Below are positions 1 through 4,783 of a DNA stretch of 6,053 bases, piece after piece; position 1 is the stretch's first letter; each line of letters opens with the position of its first letter. The notes under the pieces are model-generated. The model was not told the origin of the DNA, did not search any database, and was given only the letters and a program-made list of their open reading frames with translations. The stretch is from Aquificaceae bacterium (lineage in GTDB: Bacteria; Aquificota; Aquificia; Aquificales; Aquificaceae), in contig JANWYC010000070.1 of NCBI GenBank assembly GCA_025057245.1, positions 1-6,053 of the forward strand, written 5' to 3'. A program made the position numbers and the translations under genes.

Positions 1-105
1 AAGCTTTTTGTCCTTTTGTTGCTTTAACTGAATTACATCTGGGTCAATAAGAATTTCTCCTCTCTTAATTAGTTCTTTACTTTGCTTTCCACGACGACCT
101 CTCAT
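1..105 (-). CDS. 5' end of an unrecognised basic protein, cut by the window edge
   Basis: An open frame runs from ATG (complement of 103-105) to the window edge, giving 35 residues that begin MRGRRGKQSKELIKRGEIL and end in a Lys/Gln-rich stretch. An in-frame TAA nine codons' worth or less upstream rules out a longer start, so this ATG is the earliest possible. The N-terminus is very basic (RGRRGK), which would fit a nucleic-acid-binding protein, but no family is recognised and the rest is missing. No good Shine-Dalgarno sequence is seen; a GATAAT hexamer about 8 bases before the ATG and a strong inverted repeat (116-143) lie directly upstream. It shares strand with the coiled-coil gene but is separated from it by 227 bases, so it probably has its own promoter. 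The frame could also be a chance ORF, but the residue composition looks protein-like. Confidence 0.5.
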   Translation of the reverse strand, partial: MRGRRGKQSKELIKRGEILIDPDVIQLKQQKDKKL

Positions 106-115
106 AGCATCATAT

Positions 116-143
116 TATCCCATAACTTTGTTAAATTGGGATA
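116..143. repeat. 11-bp inverted repeat upstream of the partial gene
   Basis: Arms TATCCCATAAC (116-126) and GTTA-AAT-TGGGATA (130-143) pair over 11 positions around a TTT loop, with a three-base AAT bulge in the right arm. It lies 11 to 38 bases before the start codon of the partial minus-strand gene, so it could be an operator or a 5'-leader hairpin. No U-run follows on either strand, so a classical terminator is unlikely. Confidence 0.45.
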
Positions 144-240
144 GAAAACTGCACATTGTTGCTATCGTAAGCTGAAGCTGAGATGCTTGTTAGACAACTG
201 AGTGTTAAAAGTTAAGCTAATGATTGTCATGATTTTGACT

Positions 241-309
241 AGTGCGGTTAACCTGAACATATTACTCATATAGTCAAGCATTTTGCTTAGACTTTATAGT
301 GCGGTTTAC
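241..309. repeat. Direct repeats TGCGGTT(A/T)AC flanking a 9-bp stem-loop
   Basis: The word AGTGCGGTT followed by AAC or TAC occurs at 241-252 and 299-309, both times preceded by T and shortly after a GACT. Between them, 272-293 forms a hairpin: AGTCAAGCA pairs with TGCTT-A-GACT around TTT, with one bulged A. It lies 40 to 61 bases past the stop of the coiled-coil gene and might end its transcript, but no clear U-tract follows on the minus strand. A looser, reverse-oriented relative of the repeat (CTTTACCGCA) is at 1211-1220. Otherwise 106-303 shows no supportable gene on either strand. Confidence 0.4.
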
Positions 310-325
310 TAAAGCCCTGTATAAC
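304..325 (-). other. 3'-flank stem-loop, copy 1 (after the coiled-coil gene)
   Basis: GTTTAC (304-309) pairs with GTA-T-AAC (319-325, T322 bulged) around the loop TAAAGCCCT. It starts 7 bases after the stop codon of the minus-strand coiled-coil gene. A second copy at 1236-1256 has eight of nine loop bases identical, and two stem pairs are changed compensatorily, pointing to a conserved RNA or DNA hairpin. On the minus strand the loop reads AGGGCTTTA. Confidence 0.5.
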
Positions 326-332
326 TTCAGTT

Positions 333-953
333 TTACTCCTTTCTGCTTAGTCTCTCTAGTTCCATGCGCATGGCGGACAGCTCCATTTCCTTCGCTAAGA
401 TTTCTCTGTCTTTCTCAAGGATAACTCTCTGAAGCTCAAGCTCCTTCTGATTTATGACATGCTCTTTCATCTTTAAAGATTCCTGAAGCTCTTTTATTTT
501 CTTTTCCTTTTCATCTATGGCTAACTTTAGGCGTTTGTTTTCCTCTTCCTTTTTTAGGCATGCTTCCTTTGCCCTTTCCAGCTCTTTAGTTAAAAACTCC
601 ATCTCCTTCTCTCTTATGGCTAAAAGAGTATAAAGGCTTGATAGTTCGTGCAGAAGCTGTTCTTTTTGCTGTTCCTTTTGCATAAGCGTAGACATGTAAG
701 TGGCTATCAGGCTTCCCTCAAGGGTAGATTTTAGGTTTTCAAGGTTCGTCTGAAGGCTTTTTTCCTTCTCTTCCTTTGCTTCTCTCAAGCCTTTTATGTA
801 GTCCAACTCCTCCTCTGTCAGGTAAACATACCAAACACCATCTTCTTCTTTTCTACCTTTAAGCACACCCGCTCTTATGCGGTTTTTGACAGTGTTCAAG
901 GAAAGGTTTGTGTAAGTGGCATACTCTGATGCCTTGATTTTGACATAGTCCAT
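333..953 (-). CDS. MerR/excisionase-like DNA-binding protein with long coiled coil
   Basis: This is a 206-residue protein. Residues about 5-50 match the pattern of MerR/HTH_17 (excisionase-type) winged helix-turn-helix domains: ASEYATYTNLS, a recognition-helix-like LNTVKNRIRAG, a GVLKGRKEEDG wing, then LTEEELDYI. From about residue 55 to the end it is almost wholly charged heptad-like helix, very rich in Glu, Lys and Leu, with a less regular stretch at about 80-115. There is no signal peptide or membrane segment. The layout recalls RacA (chromosome anchoring) and KfrA (plasmid partition, autoregulated), but this is similarity of architecture, not proven homology. The ATG is preceded by GGAGG (959-963) at 5 bases. 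It is probably monocistronic, with its own strong promoter (981-1009) overlapped by TGACA/TGTCA repeats that suggest autoregulation. Its control region abuts a dif-like site, which suggests a role in DNA segregation, Xer recombination or local chromosome organisation; a plain transcriptional regulator is the alternative. Confidence 0.85.
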   Translation of the reverse strand: MDYVKIKASEYATYTNLSLNTVKNRIRAGVLKGRKEEDGVWYVYLTEEELDYIKGLREAKEEKEKSLQTNLENLKSTLEGSLIATYMSTLMQKEQQKEQLLHELSSLYTLLAIREKEMEFLTKELERAKEACLKKEEENKRLKLAIDEKEKKIKELQESLKMKEHVINQKELELQRVILEKDREILAKEMELSAMRMELERLSRKE

Positions 954-1018
954 GACAACCTCCTTTAAGAGTTTGACATTATATTACATAAATTGATGTC
1001 AAGTGTCAACTGATGTCA
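941..1018. promoter_or_regulatory. TGACA/TGTCA operator cluster around the promoter and start codon
   Basis: Six copies of one pentamer lie within 78 bp. TGACA occurs at 941, 953 and 974, then its complement TGTCA at 997, 1004 and 1014. Two are extended to TGATGTCA (994-1001 and 1011-1018), and TTGACAT (973-979) with ATGTCAA (996-1002) forms a 7-bp inverted repeat centred between the -10 and -35 elements. The copy at 1004 is part of the -35 hexamer. The likeliest reading is operators for autoregulation by the coiled-coil HTH protein, but no binding data can be seen here. Confidence 0.55.
981..1009 (-). promoter_or_regulatory. Sigma70-type promoter of the coiled-coil gene
   Basis: On the minus strand a perfect -35 TTGACA (complement of 1004-1009) is followed by exactly 17 bp and the -10 TAATAT (complement of 981-986). 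An overlapping TATAAT (complement of 978-983) is an alternative -10. Transcription would start near 974, giving a leader of about 20 bases that carries the AAGGAGG ribosome site before the ATG at 953. Confidence 0.75.
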
Positions 1019-1042
1019 TACGATAAGGTAGCGAGAAAGGTA

Positions 1043-1070
1043 TGTTAATATAATTTCTATTATGTTAACA
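1043..1070. other. dif: dif-like Xer recombination site (11-6-11 near-palindrome)
   Basis: The left arm TGTTAATATAA (1043-1053), centre TTTCTA (1054-1059) and right arm TTATGTTAACA (1060-1070) give the 11-6-11 layout of bacterial dif sites. The arms are inverted repeats matching at 10 of 11 positions. The right arm matches the E. coli XerD half-site TTATGTTAAAT at 9 of 11, and the left arm matches the XerC half-site GGTGCGCATAA at 6 of 11, including the inner ATAA. It lies in a non-coding region 25 bp from the operator cluster. It could be the chromosomal dif, or a dif copy used by a plasmid or integrated element. The high arm symmetry would also suit a single-recombinase system (XerH/XerS/XerA type). 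The function is inferred from the sequence pattern only. Confidence 0.6.
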
Positions 1071-1235
1071 CATCTCCGAACCACGTTAAGAAAGAGCTCC
1101 AAAGTGCGTAAGCCCACACTCGCTGAACATCAGATGGCAGGTGATATTTTGGACAGAACTAACCTTTTAACAAAATAGCTCAACGCTTTCTTGATTTCTC
1201 ACTCGCCGTGCTTTACCGCAGACTGCAAAGGGATA
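1071..1235. other. Intergenic DNA between dif-like site and hslV 3' flank, no gene supported
   Basis: This is the remainder of the 314-base gap between the coiled-coil gene and hslV. A further A(T/C)GTTAA word at 1083-1089 follows those at 1042 and 1062 with 20-21 bp spacing. A short open frame (1062-1178, 38 codons) starts inside the dif-like site but has no ribosome site. No tRNA-like or terminator-like structure with a U-run was found. Confidence 0.5.
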
Positions 1236-1256
1236 TTCTACTAAAGCCGTGTAGAA
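1236..1256 (-). other. 3'-flank stem-loop, copy 2 (after hslV)
   Basis: TTCTAC (1236-1241) pairs perfectly with GTAGAA (1251-1256) around the loop TAAAGCCGT. It begins 11 bases past the hslV stop codon. It is the partner of the stem-loop at 304-325: the loop differs at one base, and the first and third stem pairs are swapped compensatorily (G-C to T-A, T-A to C-G). It could be an mRNA 3'-end element; no U-tract follows, so it is not a standard intrinsic terminator. Confidence 0.5.
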
Positions 1257-1267
1257 ACTTAAAAAAC

Positions 1268-1801
1268 TTACTCCAGCTTTTCAATAACAAAATTTCTGTT
1301 GGTGTATATGCATATCTCCCCCGCTATTTCAAGGGATATTTTAACTATATCCTCTGCGCTCATGTCCGTGTTTCTGTAAAGGGCATAGGCTGAGGCTCTG
1401 GCATAGTCCCCTCCCGAACCTATGGCAAGCACTGGCTCATCTGGTTCAATAACGTCGCCCGTTCCAGACAGCAATAGCATACGCTCTCTATCCGCAACCA
1501 AGAGAAGAGCTTCCAGCCTTCTTAAATTCCTATCCATCCTCCAGTCTTTGGCAAGCTCTACGCAGGCTCGGAGTAGGTTTCCTCTAAACTCCTCCAGTTT
1601 AGCTTCCAATCTCTCCAAAAGGGAAAGACCATCAGCCGCAGACCCTGCGAAACCAACAAGAACACTGTCCTTATACAGCTTTCTTATCTTCCTCGCAGTG
1701 TGTTTTATTACGGAAGAGCCCAGCGTAACCTGACCATCGCTACCCATAACCGTTTGACCGTATCTCTTTACACACAATACCGTAGTTGATTTTATAACCA
1801 T
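1268..1801 (-). CDS. hslV: ATP-dependent protease HslV (ClpQ), peptidase subunit
   Basis: This is the peptidase of the HslVU (ClpQY) protease, a proteasome beta-type N-terminal threonine hydrolase that forms two stacked hexameric rings fed by the HslU unfoldase in the cytoplasm. The 177-residue length is normal. The catalytic threonine is Thr6, within STTVLCVKR, after a short propeptide (MVIKS) that is removed. Counting from Thr6 as residue 1, the conserved Asp17 (SDGQVTLG) and Lys33 (ARKIRK) fall exactly in place. ELAKDWR, the R-RLEALLLVAD stretch, IGSGG and the C-terminal IAGEICIYTN are family hallmarks. The start is fixed: no other initiator lies between an upstream in-frame TAA and Thr6. 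hslU is not adjacent in this window. No Shine-Dalgarno is visible; a TAATAT hexamer (complement of 1809-1814) would place the transcript start about one base before the ATG. Downstream lies a stem-loop and then a long non-coding gap, so it is probably transcribed alone. Confidence 0.97.
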   Translation of the reverse strand: MVIKSTTVLCVKRYGQTVMGSDGQVTLGSSVIKHTARKIRKLYKDSVLVGFAGSAADGLSLLERLEAKLEEFRGNLLRACVELAKDWRMDRNLRRLEALLLVADRERMLLLSGTGDVIEPDEPVLAIGSGGDYARASAYALYRNTDMSAEDIVKISLEIAGEICIYTNRNFVIEKLE

Positions 1802-1837
1802 GATGTGTATATTATTTTAACATCCGTGGATGAAAAA
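1767..1837. promoter_or_regulatory. Divergent, possibly leaderless, promoter pair between hslV and the GGDEF-EAL gene
   Basis: The two start codons are separated by only 1802-1804. On the plus strand, TATAAC (1793-1798) predicts a start at 1805, the G of the GTG codon; the best -35 candidate is TTTACA (1767-1772) with a long 20-bp spacer. On the minus strand, TAATAT (complement of 1809-1814) predicts a start at 1802, one base before the hslV ATG, with a weak TTTTCA (complement of 1831-1836) as -35. Each promoter therefore sits inside the other gene's first codons. The -10 matches are fair and the -35 matches weak. Confidence 0.4.
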
Positions 1838-3055
1838 AAAATTAGCTGTTTAGAGCTCTACAGGCGAACGCTGCTTCCCAACATAAACTGCCTTTATGAA
1901 TTTACACAGAAACTAATATACCTATATCAAAGAAAAAAGGAGAGCATTTCGTTGGCGCTTTTGGATATAGATAACATGAAACATATAAACAAAGAGCTGG
2001 GTTACGAATACGGCAACTTTGTTCTGTTAAAAATTTCAGAAATTATAGATGAAAGCATAAGAAAAAGCGACATTGCAGGCAAGTATAAAGGGAGCTCTTT
2101 TCTAATTATCTTGCCCAATGCGGACATTAAAGGTGCTGAAAGGGTGATAAACAGGATAAAAAGCAGGGTGGAAGACTATCCTTTCAAAAAAAGTGTGGGA
2201 ATTACTATAGCGGTCTGGAGTTCTGTGCCAGATGGAGAGAGTGCGGAAGAGGTGCTTGGACTTCTTGAATCTCATATTGCCAACAGTAAAAAAATTGGTG
2301 GTAACAGTGTAATAACCGTAATAGAAAAGAAACAATCAAAAAAGAGCATAGATTATCAGCGTCTCTTACAGTGTTCTGGTGGGGACAGGTTAGAACCTGC
2401 CTTTCAGCCTATATACAACCTACACGATGGAAATGTGGAGGGCTACGAAGTTCTTATGAGGATTGTTAAGGAGGATGGGACAATCTTACCAGCAGGCTAC
2501 TTTATAAAAGAGCTCTTGGAGACATCTTTCATGAGCGTTTTTGAAGAGATAGTGCTTAACAAAGCCTTTTTAAAATTCAAAGAGCACGGGCTTGAGGGTG
2601 GGCTTTTTATAAACCTTCCCCATAATCTCGTTCACTTTGTGGCTAAGGGTAAGCTGAAAATCATGGATTTTTACAAAGAGGTTATATCCCACCGCATTGA
2701 ACCTTCTATGGTTGTTATAGAGGTCTCGGAGGGCAAAATGACTGCGAGCACAGAGGATTTAGTCGAACTTATAAATGAGGTTAGGTCTTATGGTTTTGGC
2801 ATAGCTCTTGACGATTTTGGCATTGAGCATTCCTCGGTGGAAAGACTGATAAAAACAAAACCTGACATAGTAAAGCTTGATGGATTTTTCTTAGGAGAAC
2901 ATTACATGTTAAAGTGGGTGATAAGAGGCATGAAAAAGCTGGGCTTTAGGGTTGTGGTAGAGCAAATAGAAACAGGCGAAGATTTAAAGTTGGTAAGGGA
3001 CTTTGGCGCAGACATGGCTCAGGGCTTTTATCTTGGGAGACCAACCATACTGTGA
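1805..3055 (+). CDS. Degenerate-GGDEF / EAL protein, probable c-di-GMP phosphodiesterase
   Basis: This 416-residue soluble protein has two domains and no membrane segment or sensor domain. Residues about 19-175 form a GGDEF fold: TLLPN, the metal-site-like LDIDN (Asp54, Asp56), and an RxxD inhibitory-site motif (RKSD, 86-89). The signature itself reads KGSSF at 95-99 in place of GGDEF, so cyclase activity should be lost. Residues about 195-416 form an EAL domain that keeps the catalytic set: Gln201, Glu215 and Arg219 (EVLMR), Asn270, Glu306 and Glu309 (IEVSE), Asp336-Asp337 (DDFG), Lys357, Glu386 and Gln406 (AQGFYLGRP). It should hydrolyse c-di-GMP to pGpG, perhaps tuned by ligand binding to the degenerate domain. 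The GTG start is the earliest possible (in-frame TGA at 1787); another GTG at 1826 is the alternative, and later starts would cut into the GGDEF fold. No ribosome site is visible. It overlaps hisA by 4 bp and heads the hisA-hemH operon. Confidence 0.9.
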   Translation: MYIILTSVDEKKISCLELYRRTLLPNINCLYEFTQKLIYLYQRKKESISLALLDIDNMKHINKELGYEYGNFVLLKISEIIDESIRKSDIAGKYKGSSFLIILPNADIKGAERVINRIKSRVEDYPFKKSVGITIAVWSSVPDGESAEEVLGLLESHIANSKKIGGNSVITVIEKKQSKKSIDYQRLLQCSGGDRLEPAFQPIYNLHDGNVEGYEVLMRIVKEDGTILPAGYFIKELLETSFMSVFEEIVLNKAFLKFKEHGLEGGLFINLPHNLVHFVAKGKLKIMDFYKEVISHRIEPSMVVIEVSEGKMTASTEDLVELINEVRSYGFGIALDDFGIEHSSVERLIKTKPDIVKLDGFFLGEHYMLKWVIRGMKKLGFRVVVEQIETGEDLKLVRDFGADMAQGFYLGRPTIL

Positions 3056-3756
3056 AGGACTTTGTAATTCCTGCTATAGACCTAAAGGACGGCAAGGTAG
3101 TAAGGCTACTTAAGGGGGACTTTGAAAAGGTAAAGGTTTACTCAAGCTCACCCGAGGATATGGCAAAGTTTTTTAACGATTTAGGTTTTAAGTCGCTTCA
3201 TGTAGTTGATTTAGACGGAAGTTTGGAGGGTGTGCCGGTAAATCTAAAATCCATAAGGGCTATAAGAAAGGCTTTCTCAGGTAGGGTGCAGGTGGGTGGT
3301 GGTATAAGAAGCAAGCAAACTTGTCAAGTTTTGCACCAAGAGGGCGTAGAACTGTTTGTGGTAGGAACTTTAGCGATTAAAGAGCCAGAGGCTTTTGAAG
3401 ACATCCTGCATAGTTTTCAAGGTCGTGTAATTCTTGCGGTAGATAGTAAGGGTGGAAAGGTTGCGGTGGGTGGTTGGAAAGAGCAGAGTGGTCTTAAACC
3501 AGAAGAGCTGGCATCATCATACGAGAGTAAACCCATATGGGGCTACCTCTACACTAACATAGACAAAGACGGCACTTTGGAAGGTGTGGACCTAAGACCT
3601 TACTTGGAGTTTAAAAGGTGGACCAGAAAGCCAGTTATTGCCTCTGGTGGAGTGGCTAGCCTTGGGGACCTTAAAAAACTCTTTAGTGTGGTGGAAGGAG
3701 TGGTGGTTGGAAAGGCAATATACGAGGGCAAAATAAACCTTAAGGAACTGCTATAA
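3052..3756 (+). CDS. hisA: HisA, ProFAR isomerase of histidine biosynthesis
   Basis: HisA is 1-(5-phosphoribosyl)-5-[(5-phosphoribosylamino)methylideneamino]imidazole-4-carboxamide isomerase, the Amadori-rearrangement step of histidine synthesis in the cytoplasm. It is a complete 234-residue (beta-alpha)8 barrel. The catalytic aspartates are Asp10 (IPAIDLKDGKVVRL) and Asp131 (LAVDSKGGKVAVGGW). VQVGGGIRS, the YTNIDKDGTLEG strand near 167-177, VIASGGVAS and VVVGKAIYEG supply the two phosphate-binding ends of the barrel. The start is a GTG whose last bases overlap the TGA of the upstream gene (GTGA), typical of translational coupling; GGGAG at 3035-3039 is rather far away to act alone. Its neighbours are a c-di-GMP gene and hemH rather than other his genes, in keeping with the scattered pathway genes of Aquificota. 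Confidence 0.97.
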   Translation: MKDFVIPAIDLKDGKVVRLLKGDFEKVKVYSSSPEDMAKFFNDLGFKSLHVVDLDGSLEGVPVNLKSIRAIRKAFSGRVQVGGGIRSKQTCQVLHQEGVELFVVGTLAIKEPEAFEDILHSFQGRVILAVDSKGGKVAVGGWKEQSGLKPEELASSYESKPIWGYLYTNIDKDGTLEGVDLRPYLEFKRWTRKPVIASGGVASLGDLKKLFSVVEGVVVGKAIYEGKINLKELL

Positions 3757-3763
3757 TGAAGCC

Positions 3764-4783
3764 ATGACTGGAGTAATACTCTTCAACATGGGAGGTCCAG
3801 ACAGCCTTGAGGCTATACAACCCTTTCTGTATAACCTCTTTTCAGACCATGACATCATAAGACTTCCAAAACCTATACAGAAGCCTTTAGCGTGGCTCAT
3901 ATCAAACATAAGAGCTAAGAAAACAAAACACTACTACCAGCTTATGGGTGGCAAGTCTCCACAGAAGGAACAAACGCAAGCACAGGCGGACGCATTACAG
4001 AAGGCTCTGGGAGAGGACTTTAAAGTAGTGGTAGCCCTAAGATACTGGCATCCTCTAACGGAGAGAGCTTTGAAAGAACTCATGCAATATCCAATAAAGA
4101 GATTAGTGCTACTGCCTCTCTATCCTCAATACAGTAGGACCACTACTGGCTCTTCCTTCAACGAGTTTGACAGGGTTTTTAGAAGACTTACTCCCAAAGG
4201 AAAGCACTTTACGCTTACAACGCTGAAAGGTCAGGAAAAGAGCTATTACTACACTTCTTATATTCTCGTCTACAAAGTTAACTGCTACTACAATCATCCC
4301 ACATACATAAAAGCCATGGTGGAAAACATATGCGAACACCTTCCCAACTGGCAAGAATACTTTTTCCTTTTCACCGCTCACAGCTTGCCAGTAAGCATAA
4401 TAAAGGAAGGAGACCCATACCAAAGACAGACGGAGGAGACAGTAAGGCTCATTATGGAGCACTTCCCAGGCGTGAAGCACGCTCTGGGTTATCAAAGCAA
4501 AGTAGGACCAACAAAATGGCTTGAGCCTTTTACGGACAAACTTTTAGAAGAGCTTATCCACTCTGGAGTGAAAAAAATCGCAGTTATACCCGTCTCTTTT
4601 ACATGCGAGCACTCAGAAACCCTTTACGAGCTTGACCATCTTTATGGCTCTATGGCAAGACAAAAGGGCGTAGATTTTGTAAGAATACCCACGCTAAAGA
4701 CACATCCTACTTACATACAAGCGCTAAAAGAGCTAACCCTTCAGACTATCTCAAGTTGCGAGAATATAAAAGCTATTTCGTAA
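3764..4783 (+). CDS. hemH: Ferrochelatase (protoheme ferro-lyase)
   Basis: Ferrochelatase inserts Fe2+ into protoporphyrin IX in the last step of protoheme synthesis, needed here for respiratory cytochromes. The 339 residues contain the N-terminal LFNMGGPDSLEAIQPFLYNLFSD block, the MGGKSP loop, ALRYWHP, LLPLYPQYSRTTTGSS, the catalytic His206 (FTAHSLP), GDPY, QSKVGPTKW (244-252) and the catalytic Glu285 in CEHSETLYEL. No C-terminal Fe-S cluster cysteines of the animal type are present. It is somewhat long for a bacterial enzyme; the surplus lies mostly at about 143-172, an aromatic-rich stretch (KSYYYTSYILVYKVN) between the RVFRRL helix and the conserved YYNHPTYI. The ATG lies 7 bp after the hisA stop; AAGGA at 3742-3746 is 17 bases away, so coupling to hisA is likely. 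The last 43 bp overlap the end of ndk on the other strand. Confidence 0.96.
   Translation: MTGVILFNMGGPDSLEAIQPFLYNLFSDHDIIRLPKPIQKPLAWLISNIRAKKTKHYYQLMGGKSPQKEQTQAQADALQKALGEDFKVVVALRYWHPLTERALKELMQYPIKRLVLLPLYPQYSRTTTGSSFNEFDRVFRRLTPKGKHFTLTTLKGQEKSYYYTSYILVYKVNCYYNHPTYIKAMVENICEHLPNWQEYFFLFTAHSLPVSIIKEGDPYQRQTEETVRLIMEHFPGVKHALGYQSKVGPTKWLEPFTDKLLEELIHSGVKKIAVIPVSFTCEHSETLYELDHLYGSMARQKGVDFVRIPTLKTHPTYIQALKELTLQTISSCENIKAIS

Noticed and set aside
220..273. Plus-strand 17-codon hydrophobic ORF resembling a small leader or toxin peptide
   Set aside because: No Shine-Dalgarno and no supporting context; such short frames occur by chance in AT-rich DNA.
162..281. Minus-strand 39-codon ORF in the left spacer
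   Set aside because: No ribosome site, composition not convincing, and it overlaps the hairpin and direct repeats.
241..309. Possible degenerate CRISPR array (repeats spaced by 58 bp)
   Set aside because: Only two short copies of about 10-12 bp and an internal hairpin in place of a spacer; no leader or cas gene.
1062..1178. Plus-strand 38-codon ORF starting in the right arm of the dif-like site, with TATAAT at 1049-1054 placed for a leaderless start
   Set aside because: No ribosome site, no good -35, no recognised family, and its start is explained by the TTATG of the dif-like arm. It is short enough to be chance, so it is left out as a gene.
304..1256. The twin stem-loops as integron attC sites or tyrosine-recombinase att sites
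   Set aside because: The GTT...AAC arms are in the opposite order to attC (AAC...GTT), and no integrase is in the window.
1208..1393. Plus-strand 61-codon ORF overlapping the hslV 3' end
   Set aside because: Mostly antisense to the well-supported hslV coding sequence, with no ribosome site.
4109..4495. Minus-strand 128-codon ORF inside hemH
   Set aside because: A shadow of hemH, whose plus-strand frame holds all the ferrochelatase motifs.
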